Shown here piece after piece: positions 34,787 to 43,601 of a stretch of 46,302 nucleotides of DNA (positions are counted from its first letter, which is position 1; each line of letters opens with the position of its first letter). The notes beneath the pieces are model-generated. The model made no database searches, was not told the origin of the DNA, and saw only the letters and a program-made list of their open reading frames with translations. Source of the DNA: Gammaproteobacteria bacterium (GTDB taxonomy: Bacteria > Pseudomonadota > Gammaproteobacteria > Pseudomonadales > Halieaceae); NCBI GenBank assembly GCA_030433415.1, contig JAUIMF010000019.1:1-46302 (forward strand), read 5' to 3'. A program made the translations under genes and the position numbers.

Positions 34787-35221
34787 ATGACCAAAGCGCA
34801 GGCCCCGTCCCGAGATGCCTACCATTGGTTTACGCCGATCACCACGCGCTGGTCCGACAACGATATCTATGGGCACGTGAACAACGTGATCTACTACAGT
34901 TACTTCGATTCCGTTGCCAACCGCTATTTGATCGAGGCCGGTGGCCTCGATATTCACACCGGCGATACCGTGGGACTGGTGGTGAATTCGGGTTGTGATT
35001 ACTTCGCGCCCGTCGCGTATCCCCAGGCCCTCGAGGGAGCGTTGCGTGTGGATCGACTCGGCAACAGCTCCGTGCAATACGGTATCGGCATTTTTCTGCA
35101 GGGCGCGGCCACGGCCTGCGCCAGCGGTACGTTCACGCATGTGTTTGTAGATCGCCGGAGCAACCGTCCGGTGGCGGTTCCCGACGCCATGCGCAGCGCG
35201 CTCGAGGCGATCGCTGCCTGA
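34787..35221 (+). CDS. Hotdog-fold acyl-CoA thioesterase (4HBT family)
   Basis: A 144-residue single-hotdog thioesterase. The signature TRWSDNDIYGHVNNVIYYSYFDS (20-42) is that of YbgC/4-hydroxybenzoyl-CoA thioesterase-like proteins, with the catalytic Asp in the WSDND segment. It hydrolyses acyl-CoA to free acid and CoA and may release dead-end CoA esters from the pathway. RBS GGAG precedes the ATG. The stop codon abuts that of the convergent MFS gene (TGATCA). Confidence 0.87.
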   Translation: MTKAQAPSRDAYHWFTPITTRWSDNDIYGHVNNVIYYSYFDSVANRYLIEAGGLDIHTGDTVGLVVNSGCDYFAPVAYPQALEGALRVDRLGNSSVQYGIGIFLQGAATACASGTFTHVFVDRRSNRPVAVPDAMRSALEAIAA

Positions 35222-36409
35222 TCAGCGACGGGCGGTGAAATACAGCGCCGCTATCGTGACCAGCAGCACCGCACCGGCAAAGAGCGGCGGGCCCGAGGGC
35301 GACAGCGGATAGAGCAGTCCCCCGATCACCGGTCCCGAGACAAATCCCACGGCGGGGCAGGCCCCGATGACGCCCGCGGCACCGCCCTGTTCTTCGGGTC
35401 CCACCGCCAATGACGCACCTGCTGTCACCGCAGGCATTGTCAGGCCGAGTCCCATGCCGATCAGGGCCATGGCGATTCCTAACAGTACGAATCCTTCGCT
35501 CGTGGCGACGATCAGGGCGCCCGCAGCCATGCTCGCCAGTCCCGTACGCACAAACACGTGCGGCGGCAGCTTCACGTGTTGCATCACCGTCACCTGCATA
35601 CCGAAGGTAAACAGCGCCGAGACCATGAGCGCCGCGCCGGTGTACTGGGCGGTCTGAATGCCCGTGAGTCCCAGGCGGTCCTGCAGCAGAAAGCCCAGGG
35701 TTTGCTGAATCGCCGAGAAGCCCGTGAACAGGGCAATCGCCGTAAGCGTAAAGCGGCGGATTCGCGCATCAAGATAGCGCATACGCTTGGGCCCATCCCG
35801 GCTGCGGCGCTGCGCAGCGGGCAGGGCGGGCAATGCGTACCAGATCATGATCCCCGCGGCGGCGGCCAGCGCACCGGCAAAATACAGCGGAGCCAATAGT
35901 CCAAGGGTTGCCAGGGCGCCACTCACCGCGGGGCCCAGAATCATGCCCAGGCTGGTCGCCGTACCCAGTCTGGCCATGGCCGGGAGGCGCTGCTGGGGTG
36001 TGGTGATGTCGGCGGCGTAGGCGGTGGTGCCGGGACTGGTGCCCGACATGATCACGGCCTGGGCGCAGCGCGATATGAGCAGCCACAAATAAAGCGCCAG
36101 ACCCGAGAGCATTCCGGTCAGGCCGGCAAAAAATACTGACGTGAAGATTACCGTGCCCAGCGTGTATCCCAGCAGCCCCGTAAGAATGATGGGTTTGCGT
36201 CCCACGCGATCCGAAAGGCGTCCCCAGTGGGGAGCCGTGACCGCAAATGTCAGCGCAGAGACGGCGATGATCGAGGTGATCTGCACTTCAGCCAGACCCA
36301 CTTCACGGCCGAGGGGGGCGAGAATGGCAAAAATCAGTGACTGCCCCACACCCACCGCGATGAGTGCGACGATCAGCAGATTCAGTTGCCTGCGGGGTAG
36401 GTCGGGCAT
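35222..36409 (-). CDS. Major facilitator superfamily transporter
   Basis: A 395-residue inner-membrane transporter with about 12 hydrophobic helices and the MFS motif A GRLSDRVGRKPIIL between helices 2 and 3. The central loop PAAQRRSRDGPKRMRYLD is basic, as expected for the cytosolic side. It resembles drug/metabolite proton antiporters of the TetA/Bcr-like group. It starts 4 bp after the SDR stop, implying translational coupling. It could export or import a compound related to the adjacent catabolic genes, but nothing in the sequence fixes this. Confidence 0.87.
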   Translation of the reverse strand: MPDLPRRQLNLLIVALIAVGVGQSLIFAILAPLGREVGLAEVQITSIIAVSALTFAVTAPHWGRLSDRVGRKPIILTGLLGYTLGTVIFTSVFFAGLTGMLSGLALYLWLLISRCAQAVIMSGTSPGTTAYAADITTPQQRLPAMARLGTATSLGMILGPAVSGALATLGLLAPLYFAGALAAAAGIMIWYALPALPAAQRRSRDGPKRMRYLDARIRRFTLTAIALFTGFSAIQQTLGFLLQDRLGLTGIQTAQYTGAALMVSALFTFGMQVTVMQHVKLPPHVFVRTGLASMAAGALIVATSEGFVLLGIAMALIGMGLGLTMPAVTAGASLAVGPEEQGGAAGVIGACPAVGFVSGPVIGGLLYPLSPSGPPLFAGAVLLVTIAALYFTARR

Positions 36410-36413
36410 GGGA

Positions 36414-37235
36414 TCAGGGCGCCAGCTGGTCCATGCGATTGCCCAGAAGTCGCGTGTAGGCGGCGGGAAACAGGCGCACAACCCAGTCGATCACCCGTGC
36501 ATCGGGGCCGATCAGCAGACGAGGTCGACGCTTTTTCGCCGCGCGCAGAATCTGCTGTGCCGCGCTGTCTGCCGAAGTACGCACGTGGGGCGCGAAGGTC
36601 GCATGCTGTGCATCGCCACTGGCGTCGGGGTCCGTATTGCGGGCATTGCGTGCGATGTTGGTATCGATGCCGCCGGGGTGTACGCAGAGCAGGCTGACCG
36701 GACTGTCTGCCTGCGCCAGCTCCTGTCGCAGCGCCTCGCTGTAGCCTTTGACGGCAAACTTGGCGGCGTTGTAGGCGGACTGAGTGGGTACGCCGATCAT
36801 GCCAAACACCGATGAGATATTGACCAGATGGCTCTGCGGCGCGCGGGCCAGCAGGGGCAGAAACGCCCGGCAGCCGTGCACGACACCCCAGAAATTGATG
36901 TTCATCAGCCAGTGGAAGTCGTCGTAGTCCGTGTCCCAGGCAAGGCCCATGTGGGCGACACCGGCATTGTTGATCACGATATGCACCGCGTCGGTGTGGC
37001 GACCGATGTCTTCGGCCCAGGCTTCCATCGCCTCCCGGCTGGCCACGTCCACCACGCGGATATCGCAGGCCACATCGGGCCGCGGCAGTGAAGCCTGCGT
37101 CTCGGCCAGCCCCGCTTCGTTCACATCGGACAGCCACAGCGCGCAGCCCTGCTGGTTCAGCTGTTGCGCCAGGGCACGGCCGATGCCCGACGCGGCGCCG
37201 GTGATGACGGCCTGAAGATTGCTGAAGTAGCTCAT
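36414..37235 (-). CDS. Short-chain dehydrogenase/reductase
   Basis: A 273-residue classical SDR: TGAASGIGR (12-20), NNAG (89-92), Ser in NISSVFG (139-145) and Y155-x3-K159 (YNAAK). An extended C-terminal tail (KKRRPRLLIGPDARVIDWVVRLFPAAYTRLL) is typical of the SDR subgroup acting on lipophilic or acyl substrates at membranes. The start at 37235 gives the usual N-terminus; an ATG at 37262 would add nine residues. It forms a probable two-gene operon with the MFS transporter and is divergent from carA. Confidence 0.85.
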   Translation of the reverse strand: MSYFSNLQAVITGAASGIGRALAQQLNQQGCALWLSDVNEAGLAETQASLPRPDVACDIRVVDVASREAMEAWAEDIGRHTDAVHIVINNAGVAHMGLAWDTDYDDFHWLMNINFWGVVHGCRAFLPLLARAPQSHLVNISSVFGMIGVPTQSAYNAAKFAVKGYSEALRQELAQADSPVSLLCVHPGGIDTNIARNARNTDPDASGDAQHATFAPHVRTSADSAAQQILRAAKKRRPRLLIGPDARVIDWVVRLFPAAYTRLLGNRMDQLAP

Positions 37236-37300
37236 GGTGTGGTCCCGGCAAAAGAGCGCCATGATAGGGGGTCGGTGATGACCTGTCGCTGTTTCGGCAG

Positions 37301-37315
37301 AAACCGGACCGGTTT
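37301..37315. promoter_or_regulatory. Perfect palindrome AAACCGG-A-CCGGTTT upstream of carA
   Basis: A 15-bp perfect inverted repeat in the SDR-carA divergent spacer, ending 3 bp before the proposed -35 of carA (37319). A second small inverted repeat GTTTC-GGCA-GAAAC overlaps its left edge (37291-37304). A regulator site acting on either gene is possible. Confidence 0.45.
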
Positions 37316-37318
37316 TTG

Positions 37319-37347
37319 TGGACAGAAATCGGCGATTTTCGTAAACT
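37319..37347 (+). promoter_or_regulatory. Candidate sigma-70 promoter of carA
   Basis: TGGACA (37319-37324, 5 of 6 to consensus) and TAAACT (37342-37347, 4 of 6) are separated by 17 bases. Transcription would start near 37354 and give a leader of about 160 nt that includes the terminator-like hairpin at 37439-37476. Confidence 0.45.
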
Positions 37348-37438
37348 TGCCGCCGTTGCGTGACCAGCTGCCGCAACAGCCATTTTCAACAAACAACAGC
37401 CCGAGCTGCCCGGCATAGACATACAGTGATACACAGAG

Positions 37439-37476
37439 AAAAGCGAGATGCGGATCACCCATCTCGCTTTTTTTTG
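37439..37476 (+). terminator. Intrinsic terminator in carA leader, possible attenuator
   Basis: AGCGAGATG and CATCTCGCT pair perfectly around a 9-base loop, extended by A-T pairs, with a T run right after the stem. It lies about 39 bases before the carA start and downstream of the candidate promoter. The nearest upstream plus-strand gene ends 2.2 kb away, so it is not simply that gene's terminator. A nine-codon frame (ATG 37449 to TGA 37478) runs through it. Confidence 0.75.
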
Positions 37477-37504
37477 AGCGCGCGAAGGTCCTGTCGTAGC
37501 TCCT

Positions 37505-37510
37505 GGAGGA
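37505..37510 (+). promoter_or_regulatory. Ribosome binding site GGAGGA deciding the carA TTG start
   Basis: A strong Shine-Dalgarno sequence close upstream of TTG 37515; no ATG in frame nearby gives a better-aligned N-terminus. Confidence 0.7.
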
Positions 37511-37514
37511 GCCA

Positions 37515-38651
37515 TTGAACCGTCCCGCTATTCTCGTTCTTGAAGACGGCAGTGTTTTTCGCGGAGTGTCCATTGGCGCCGAGGCCATGTCGGTCGGTGA
37601 GGTGGTGTTCAATACGGCGATGACCGGCTATCAGGAGATCCTCACGGATCCGTCCTACGCCCGGCAGCTGGTGACCCTCACCTATCCCCACATCGGCAAC
37701 ACCGGTACCAACTCCGAAGACGAGGAGTCGGGGCGTATCTGGGCCGGCGGCCTGATCATTCGTGATCTGCCCTTGCTGGCCAGTAACTTCCGCAATGAAC
37801 AGGCGCTGGATGCCTACCTGCGTGAGCGCGGCGTGGTCGGTATCGCCGACATCGATACGCGGCGCCTGACCCGGGTGCTGCGGGACAAGGGCGCACAGAA
37901 CGGCTGCCTGATGGCGACGCCCACGCTCGACGAAGCCGACGCCCTGGCCCGGGCGCGGGAGTTTGCCGGACTCAAGGGTATGGATTTGGCGAAGGAAGTC
38001 ACCACCCACGAGCGCTTCGAGTGGACCGCAGGCACCTGGCGCCTTGGCGAGGGACACGCGGACCCGGCCAGCGAGTCCATGGCCTGGCACGTCGTGGCCT
38101 ACGACTTCGGAGTCAAGCGCAACATCCTGCGCATGCTGGCGGACCGAGGCTGTCGCCTCACGGTGGTGCCGGCACAGACACCTGCCAGCGAGGTCCTGGC
38201 GCTTGAGCCAGACGGCGTGTTCCTGTCCAACGGTCCCGGTGATCCCGAGCCCTGTGACTACGCCATCACCGCCATCGGTGAAATCCTTGAGACCGGCTTG
38301 CCGGTTTTCGGTATCTGTCTGGGGCATCAATTGTTGGCCCTGGCCAGCGGCGCCAAGACCATGAAGATGAAGTTCGGCCATCACGGCGCGAACCACCCCG
38401 TGCAGGATCTGCGCAGCAAGCAGGTGCTGATCACCAGTCAGAATCATGGCTTTGCGGTGGACGACACTGATCTGCCTGACTGTCTGGCCGTGACCCACCG
38501 CTCGCTGTTTGACGACACGCTCCAGGGCATTGAGCGCACGGACCGTCCGGCCTTCAGCTTTCAGGGGCACCCCGAGGCCAGTCCCGGGCCCCACGAGGCC
38601 AGCGAACTATTCGACCATTTCATCGATCTGATGCAGCAGCGGGCGGGATAA
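37515..38651 (+). CDS. carA: Carbamoyl-phosphate synthase small subunit
   Basis: A 378-residue glutaminase subunit that supplies ammonia to CarB for carbamoyl phosphate, feeding arginine and pyrimidine synthesis. The N-terminal CarA domain begins [17 protein letters not shown]; the class I glutamine amidotransferase domain holds the nucleophile C268 in FGICLGHQ and the His/Glu pair in HPEAS (H352, E354). The start is TTG, supported by GGAGGA and by the aligned N-terminus. It is the first gene of carA-carB-greA, preceded by a leader terminator. In pseudomonads dapB usually precedes carA; here a divergent SDR does. Confidence 0.97.
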   Translation: MNRPAILVLEDGSVFRGVSIGAEAMSVGEVVFNTAMTGYQEILTDPSYARQLVTLTYPHIGNTGTNSEDEESGRIWAGGLIIRDLPLLASNFRNEQALDAYLRERGVVGIADIDTRRLTRVLRDKGAQNGCLMATPTLDEADALARAREFAGLKGMDLAKEVTTHERFEWTAGTWRLGEGHADPASESMAWHVVAYDFGVKRNILRMLADRGCRLTVVPAQTPASEVLALEPDGVFLSNGPGDPEPCDYAITAIGEILETGLPVFGICLGHQLLALASGAKTMKMKFGHHGANHPVQDLRSKQVLITSQNHGFAVDDTDLPDCLAVTHRSLFDDTLQGIERTDRPAFSFQGHPEASPGPHEASELFDHFIDLMQQRAG

Positions 38652-38655
38652 GACG

Positions 38656-41600
38656 ATGCCAAAACGTACAGATATCCAGAGCATTCTGATCCTTGGCGCC
38701 GGCCCCATCGTGATCGGCCAGGCCTGCGAGTTCGACTACTCCGGCGCCCAGGCCTGCAAGGCGCTGCGCGAAGAGGGGTACCGGGTCATTCTGGTGAACT
38801 CCAATCCCGCGACGATCATGACGGACCCGTCGATGGCCGATGCCACGTACATCGAGCCCATCGAGTGGCAGACCGTCGAGCGCATCATCGAAGAAGAAAA
38901 ACCCGACGTGGTACTGCCCACCATGGGCGGCCAGACGGCGCTGAACTGCGCCCTGGACCTGGCGCGCCACGGGGTGCTCGAGCGCCACGGTGTCGAGCTG
39001 ATCGGCGCCACCAAAGAAGCCATCGACAAGGCTGAGGACCGCGAGCTGTTCGACAAGGCCATGAAGCGCATCGGTCTCGAAACGCCCCGCGCCGCCCTGG
39101 CCCACAGCATGGAAGAGGCGAACCAGGTACTCGACGTCATCGGTTTTCCCTGCATTATCCGGCCATCGTTCACCATGGGTGGCTCCGGCGGGGGTATCGC
39201 CTACAACCGCGAAGAATTCGAAACGATCTGCCAGCGTGGCCTGGATCTGTCGCCCACCTCGGAGCTACTGATCGATGAATCCCTCATCGGCTGGAAAGAG
39301 TACGAGATGGAGGTCGTGCGGGACCGCAATGACAACTGCATCATCGTCTGCGCCATCGAGAACTTTGACGCCATGGGCGTGCACACCGGCGATTCCATCA
39401 CCGTCGCGCCGGCGCAGACGCTGACCGACAAGGAATACCAGATCATGCGTAACGCCTCGCTGGCGGTGCTGCGCGAGATCGGGGTCGAGACCGGTGGCTC
39501 CAACGTGCAGTTCGGCGTCTGCCCCAACACGGGCCGCATGGTGGTTATCGAGATGAATCCGCGTGTGTCGCGTTCATCGGCCTTGGCTTCCAAGGCTACG
39601 GGCTTTCCCATTGCGAAGGTCGCCGCCAAGCTCGCCATTGGCTACACCCTGGACGAACTCGAGAATGACATCACCGGGGGCGCTACGCCCGCCTCCTTCG
39701 AGCCGGCGATCGATTACGTGGTCACCAAAATTCCGCGTTTTGCCTTTGAAAAATTCAACGCCGCCGATGCGCGCCTGACTACGCAGATGAAGTCCGTCGG
39801 TGAGGTCATGGCAATAGGACGCAATTTTCAGGAGTCCCTGCAGAAGGCGCTGCGAGGACTCGAAGTGGGTGCCGCCGGTCTGGAATCGCGCCTGGGGCCC
39901 GACGACACGGAGCCCTCGGATGAGTTGGTCAGCGAGCTGATCAATCCCGGAGCTGAGCGGATCTGGCACCTGGCAGATGCATTCCGTCTGGGTATGAGCG
40001 TCGAGCAGGTATATCAGCATTCCGGCGTCGACCCCTGGTTCCTGGTGCAGATGGAAGACCTGGTGCGTGAGGAGCAATGCATCGCAGCGGGTTCCCTGCA
40101 GGATATGGATCGTGATCGCCTGTATGGCCTCAAGAAGAAAGGCTTCTCGGACCTGCGCATGGCGGCGCTGCTGAATATCAGCGAAGCCGAGGTGCGCAAC
40201 TATCGCCACAGCCTGGATGTGCGCCCGGTCTACAAGCGCGTAGACACCTGCGCGGCGGAGTTTGCGTCAAGCACCGCCTATATGTATTCCAGCTACGACG
40301 AGGAATGCGAGGCGGCGGTCACCGACCGGCCCAAGATTCTGGTGCTCGGTGGTGGCCCAAACCGCATCGGCCAGGGAATTGAGTTTGACTACTGCTGCGT
40401 CCACGCCGTGCTCGCCATGCGCGAGGACGGTTACGAAACCATCATGGTCAACTGCAACCCCGAGACCGTGTCTACGGATTACGACACCTCGGACCGGCTG
40501 TACTTCGAACCCGTCACCCTCGAAGACGTGCTCGAGATCGTGCACAAGGAGCAACCCGAAGGCGTGATCGTACAGTTTGGCGGCCAGACTCCGCTGAAAC
40601 TCGCGCGGGCCCTCGAGGCCGCTGGGGTGCCGATCATTGGTACCACGCCGGATGCCATCGATCGCGCCGAGGATCGCGAGCGTTTCCAGCAGCTGATCGA
40701 GGACCTGAAGCTTCGCCAGCCCGCGAACACGACGGTGCGCAGTGTCGAAGAAGCCGTGGCCGCCGCCGCGACCATCGGCTACCCCCTGGTCGTGCGCCCT
40801 TCCTATGTACTGGGCGGTCGCGCCATGGAGATCGTCTACCGCGAAGAAGACCTGCTGCGTTACATGCGCGAGGCGGTGTCGGTCTCTGACGAGGCGCCGG
40901 TGCTGCTGGACCGTTTTCTCAGCGCCGCCATCGAGGTCGATATCGATGCGGTCTGCGATGGCGAACAGGTCGTGATCGGCGCGATCATGCAGCACATTGA
41001 ACAGGCGGGTGTGCACTCGGGTGACTCCGCGTGTTCCCTGCCACCCTACAGTCTGCCCGCCGAGGTTCAGGACCTCATGCGGGAGCAGGTGCGGCAGATG
41101 GCCCTGGCCCTGGGGGTTAAGGGCCTGATGAACGTGCAGCTTGCGTGGCAGGACGGGCAGGTCTACGTCATCGAGGTGAACCCCCGCGCCTCGCGCACGG
41201 TGCCCTTTGTATCCAAGTGCATCGGCACCTCCCTGGCCAAGGTGGCAGCCCGTTGCATGGCGGGGCAGACCCTGGAATCCCAGGGCTTCACCAAAGAAGT
41301 CATTCCCACCTTCTATTCCGTGAAGGAAGCGGTGCTGCCCTTCAACAAGTTCCCCGGTGTAGACCCGATTCTCGGCCCCGAAATGAAGTCCACCGGTGAG
41401 GTCATGGGCACGGGCGACAACTTTGCCGACGCCTTTGGCAAGGCCCAGCTCGCCGCGGGGGACCCGCCCCCGCGCAGTGGCACGCTGCTGTTGTCGGTGC
41501 GTGACGTCGACAAACCCGGTGCGGTGGAGCTGGGCCGCAAGATGACCGACATGGGCTTTGAGTTGGCCGCCACATCAGGCACCGCCGATGCGCTGGAGGC

Positions 41601-41877
41601 CGCAGGCCTGCCGGTGCGCCGGGTGAAGAAGGTGCTGGAGGGGCGTCCCCACATTGTGGACATGATCAAGAACGACGAAGCCGATATTATTATCAATACC
41701 ACCGAGGGACGTCGCGCCATCATGGACTCGGCGCCGATTCGCGCCAGCGCCGAAGCGCACCGCGTCTTCTACACCACCACCCTGGCGGCGGCCGAGGCCG
41801 TTTGCCTGACCCTGCAGCGTGAAGACGACAAGACTGTGCGTCGCCTGCAGGATCTGCACAGGAGTATGCACGCATGA
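38656..41877 (+). CDS. carB: Carbamoyl-phosphate synthase large subunit
   Basis: A 1073-residue synthetase, the same length as the E. coli enzyme. Two ATP-grasp halves (about 1-550 and 551-935) phosphorylate bicarbonate and carbamate, and a C-terminal MGS-like regulatory domain follows (about 936-1073). It opens with [21 protein letters not shown], and the second half repeats it as [20 protein letters not shown]. It starts 4 bp after carA, without the intervening small gene known from P. aeruginosa, and overlaps greA by 4 bp (ATGA), so translation is coupled. Confidence 0.98.
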   Translation: MPKRTDIQSILILGAGPIVIGQACEFDYSGAQACKALREEGYRVILVNSNPATIMTDPSMADATYIEPIEWQTVERIIEEEKPDVVLPTMGGQTALNCALDLARHGVLERHGVELIGATKEAIDKAEDRELFDKAMKRIGLETPRAALAHSMEEANQVLDVIGFPCIIRPSFTMGGSGGGIAYNREEFETICQRGLDLSPTSELLIDESLIGWKEYEMEVVRDRNDNCIIVCAIENFDAMGVHTGDSITVAPAQTLTDKEYQIMRNASLAVLREIGVETGGSNVQFGVCPNTGRMVVIEMNPRVSRSSALASKATGFPIAKVAAKLAIGYTLDELENDITGGATPASFEPAIDYVVTKIPRFAFEKFNAADARLTTQMKSVGEVMAIGRNFQESLQKALRGLEVGAAGLESRLGPDDTEPSDELVSELINPGAERIWHLADAFRLGMSVEQVYQHSGVDPWFLVQMEDLVREEQCIAAGSLQDMDRDRLYGLKKKGFSDLRMAALLNISEAEVRNYRHSLDVRPVYKRVDTCAAEFASSTAYMYSSYDEECEAAVTDRPKILVLGGGPNRIGQGIEFDYCCVHAVLAMREDGYETIMVNCNPETVSTDYDTSDRLYFEPVTLEDVLEIVHKEQPEGVIVQFGGQTPLKLARALEAAGVPIIGTTPDAIDRAEDRERFQQLIEDLKLRQPANTTVRSVEEAVAAAATIGYPLVVRPSYVLGGRAMEIVYREEDLLRYMREAVSVSDEAPVLLDRFLSAAIEVDIDAVCDGEQVVIGAIMQHIEQAGVHSGDSACSLPPYSLPAEVQDLMREQVRQMALALGVKGLMNVQLAWQDGQVYVIEVNPRASRTVPFVSKCIGTSLAKVAARCMAGQTLESQGFTKEVIPTFYSVKEAVLPFNKFPGVDPILGPEMKSTGEVMGTGDNFADAFGKAQLAAGDPPPRSGTLLLSVRDVDKPGAVELGRKMTDMGFELAATSGTADALEAAGLPVRRVKKVLEGRPHIVDMIKNDEADIIINTTEGRRAIMDSAPIRASAEAHRVFYTTTLAAAEAVCLTLQREDDKTVRRLQDLHRSMHA

Positions 41878-42350
41878 ACAAGGTGCCCATGACCGTGCAG
41901 GGCGAACAGGCCCTTCGCGACGAACTGGACCAGCTCAAGCGCGTGGATCGTCCGCGTATATCCCAGGCGATTGCCGAGGCCCGGGAGCACGGGGACCTCA
42001 AGGAAAACGCCGAGTATCACGCCGCCCGGGAGCAGCAGAGCTTCACGGAAGGACGCATCATGGACATTGAGGGCAAGCTGTCCCACGCCCAGGTGATCGA
42101 TGTGTGCTCAATCCCTCACACCGGCAAGGTGATCTTTGGGGTCACGGTCAATCTGCTGAACGTGGATACCGACGAGACCATGACCTACCGCATCGTTGGT
42201 GACGACGAGGCCGACGCGAAGAAGAATCTCATCTCGGTCAACTCACCGATCGCCCGCGCCCTGATTGGCAAAGAAGAGGGGGACGTGGTGGTTGTGCGAG
42301 CCCCCGGCGGTGATATTGAGTACGAGATTGATGAGGTGCAGCACCTCTGA
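41874..42350 (+). CDS. greA: Transcription elongation factor GreA
   Basis: A 158-residue factor that stimulates transcript cleavage by backtracked RNA polymerase. The N-terminal coiled coil carries the acidic tip region ([20 protein letters not shown]) and the C-terminal globular domain ends [16 protein letters not shown]. The start at 41874 ([10 protein letters not shown]) aligns with E. coli MQAIPMTLRG; an inner ATG at 41889 has a ribosome-site-like AAGGTG but would shorten the family N-terminus. It overlaps carB by four bases, as in the known car-greA operons of pseudomonads. Confidence 0.97.
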   Translation: MNKVPMTVQGEQALRDELDQLKRVDRPRISQAIAEAREHGDLKENAEYHAAREQQSFTEGRIMDIEGKLSHAQVIDVCSIPHTGKVIFGVTVNLLNVDTDETMTYRIVGDDEADAKKNLISVNSPIARALIGKEEGDVVVVRAPGGDIEYEIDEVQHL

Positions 42351-42446
42351 ATCTGGATGCGCAGTCCCGGTAGTTCCGGCTGGCACGCCAGCAGATAGAT
42401 CAATGCCTCTGACATGGCCCAACCATCGGGCGCCGTGGCTGTGTTG

Positions 42447-42752
42447 TCAGTGTGGGCGCAGCAGATTGCTTTTTTTCGGATCCGGTTCGGCGCAGCGTCG
42501 CAGGATCAGGGCAATATTGCCTATACGTTGAACCAGTTCGGCGCCAGTGCTCTCGATCAATTCCTGCAGAACGGCGTCACGACTGTCCCGGTCGCCGACC
42601 GCCAGCTTCACCTTGATGAGTTCGTGATCGTCCAGGGCGCGCTCAATTTCCAGGCGCACCGCGTCGCTGAGGCCGTTTCCGGCAACGGTGACCACGGGTT
42701 TGAGTTTGTGGCCGATGGCGCGCAACTGACGGGTGGGGAGCTTGCTGCTCAT
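42447..42752 (-). CDS. yhbY: CRS1-YhbY RNA-binding protein
   Basis: A 101-residue single CRM-domain protein, associated with pre-50S ribosomal subunits in E. coli. The domain is complete: LRAIGHKLKPVVTVAGNGLSDAVRLEIERAL, with the GNG(L) loop corresponding to the GxxG RNA-binding motif, then HELIKVKL and a strand with RIGNIALILRR. It lies opposite to greA and rlmE, the normal arrangement in gammaproteobacteria. The 96 bp between it and greA hold a small hairpin (GCTGGC/GCCAGC, 42379-42392) but no T tract. Confidence 0.93.
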   Translation of the reverse strand: MSSKLPTRQLRAIGHKLKPVVTVAGNGLSDAVRLEIERALDDHELIKVKLAVGDRDSRDAVLQELIESTGAELVQRIGNIALILRRCAEPDPKKSNLLRPH

Positions 42753-42828
42753 GGTAGCCTGAGTCCTGTACGGCGTGGGGCGCGGAGTCTACACCATCGG
42801 CCCCGGTTTCAGAGAATACAGATTCGCT

Positions 42829-43449
42829 ATGGCAAAGAAAAAATCGTCCAGTAAAGCCTGGTTGCGTGAGCACCGCGAAGATCCTTACGTGCAGCAGGCG
42901 CAAAAGGACGGCTATCGCTCCCGCGCCTGTTACAAACTGCTTGAACTGCAGGAGCGCGATCGGCTGATGCGCTCCGGTATGACGGTGGTGGATCTCGGGA
43001 GCGCGCCTGGCGGCTGGTCCCAGGTGGCCGCGCAGATCGTGGGGGACCGTGGACGCGTGATTGCCTCAGACATTCTGCCCATGGACAGTATTGCGGATGT
43101 CGCGTTTATTCAGGGAGATTTCACGGAAGAGGCGGTTTTTGACAGCATTTGCAAGGAGATCGGAGAAAATCCAGTAGACCTTGTGATTTCTGATATGGCC
43201 CCCAATATGAGTGGTATGAGTGCGGTGGATCAGCCCAGGGCCATGTATCTGGTGGAGCTGGCCCTGGACCTGGCGCTGCGCGTGCTTCGCCCGGGCGGAG
43301 ATTTCGTCGCGAAGGTGTTCCAGGGCGAAGGGTTTGATGCACTGCTCGGTGAATGCCGCCCGGCCTTTGATCGCGTGCTCACGCGCAAGCCCGCAGCATC
43401 GCGCCCGCGCTCGCGCGAGGTCTATCTGGTGGCCCGCGGGCGGCGGTGA
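42829..43449 (+). CDS. rlmE: 23S rRNA 2'-O-methyltransferase (U2552) RlmE
   Basis: A 206-residue methyltransferase (RrmJ/FtsJ, E. coli 209 residues) that methylates U2552 in the peptidyl transferase A loop of the 50S subunit. The SAM-binding motif is [13 protein letters not shown] (53-65) and the catalytic K-D-K-E tetrad is K36, D122, K162 and E197. The ATG at 42829 ([15 protein letters not shown]) gives the family N-terminus; no strong ribosome site is visible. Divergent from yhbY and followed by ftsH, the conserved heat-shock pairing. Confidence 0.96.
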   Translation: MAKKKSSSKAWLREHREDPYVQQAQKDGYRSRACYKLLELQERDRLMRSGMTVVDLGSAPGGWSQVAAQIVGDRGRVIASDILPMDSIADVAFIQGDFTEEAVFDSICKEIGENPVDLVISDMAPNMSGMSAVDQPRAMYLVELALDLALRVLRPGGDFVAKVFQGEGFDALLGECRPAFDRVLTRKPAASRPRSREVYLVARGRR

Positions 43450-43538
43450 TGCGCCGGGTGAGTGAGAACCGGGCCACACTGCGGTAAGTGCGTCCGAAAC
43501 AGCGGTGGGCCGAAGGGCTGTCCCGCGCGTAAAAAGGC

Positions 43539-43544
43539 TATACT
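43539..43544 (+). promoter_or_regulatory. Candidate -10 (TATACT) before ftsH
   Basis: TATACT matches 5 of 6 of the -10 consensus, 58 bp before the ftsH start in the 152-bp rlmE-ftsH spacer. The -35 is weak, so ftsH may also be read from upstream. No heat-shock sigma-32 boxes were recognised. Confidence 0.3.
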
Positions 43545-43589
43545 GATTGGCCAGCCGGCAAGAACAAGACCGCCGGCGGCGCCCTACAC

Positions 43590-43594
43590 GAGGT
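43590..43594 (+). promoter_or_regulatory. Ribosome binding site GAGGT deciding the ftsH TTG start
   Basis: GAGGT lies 7 bases before TTG 43602 but 16 before ATG 43611. The TTG gives MNDMAKNL, the N-terminus known from pseudomonad FtsH. Confidence 0.65.
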
Positions 43595-43601
43595 AATTGC
43601 A

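Noticed and set aside
24076..35221. Calling the cluster a steroid degradation operon outright
   Set aside because: The split dehydrogenase is suggestive, but no ring-cleavage, aldolase or 3-ketosteroid genes are present, so the substrate is left open.
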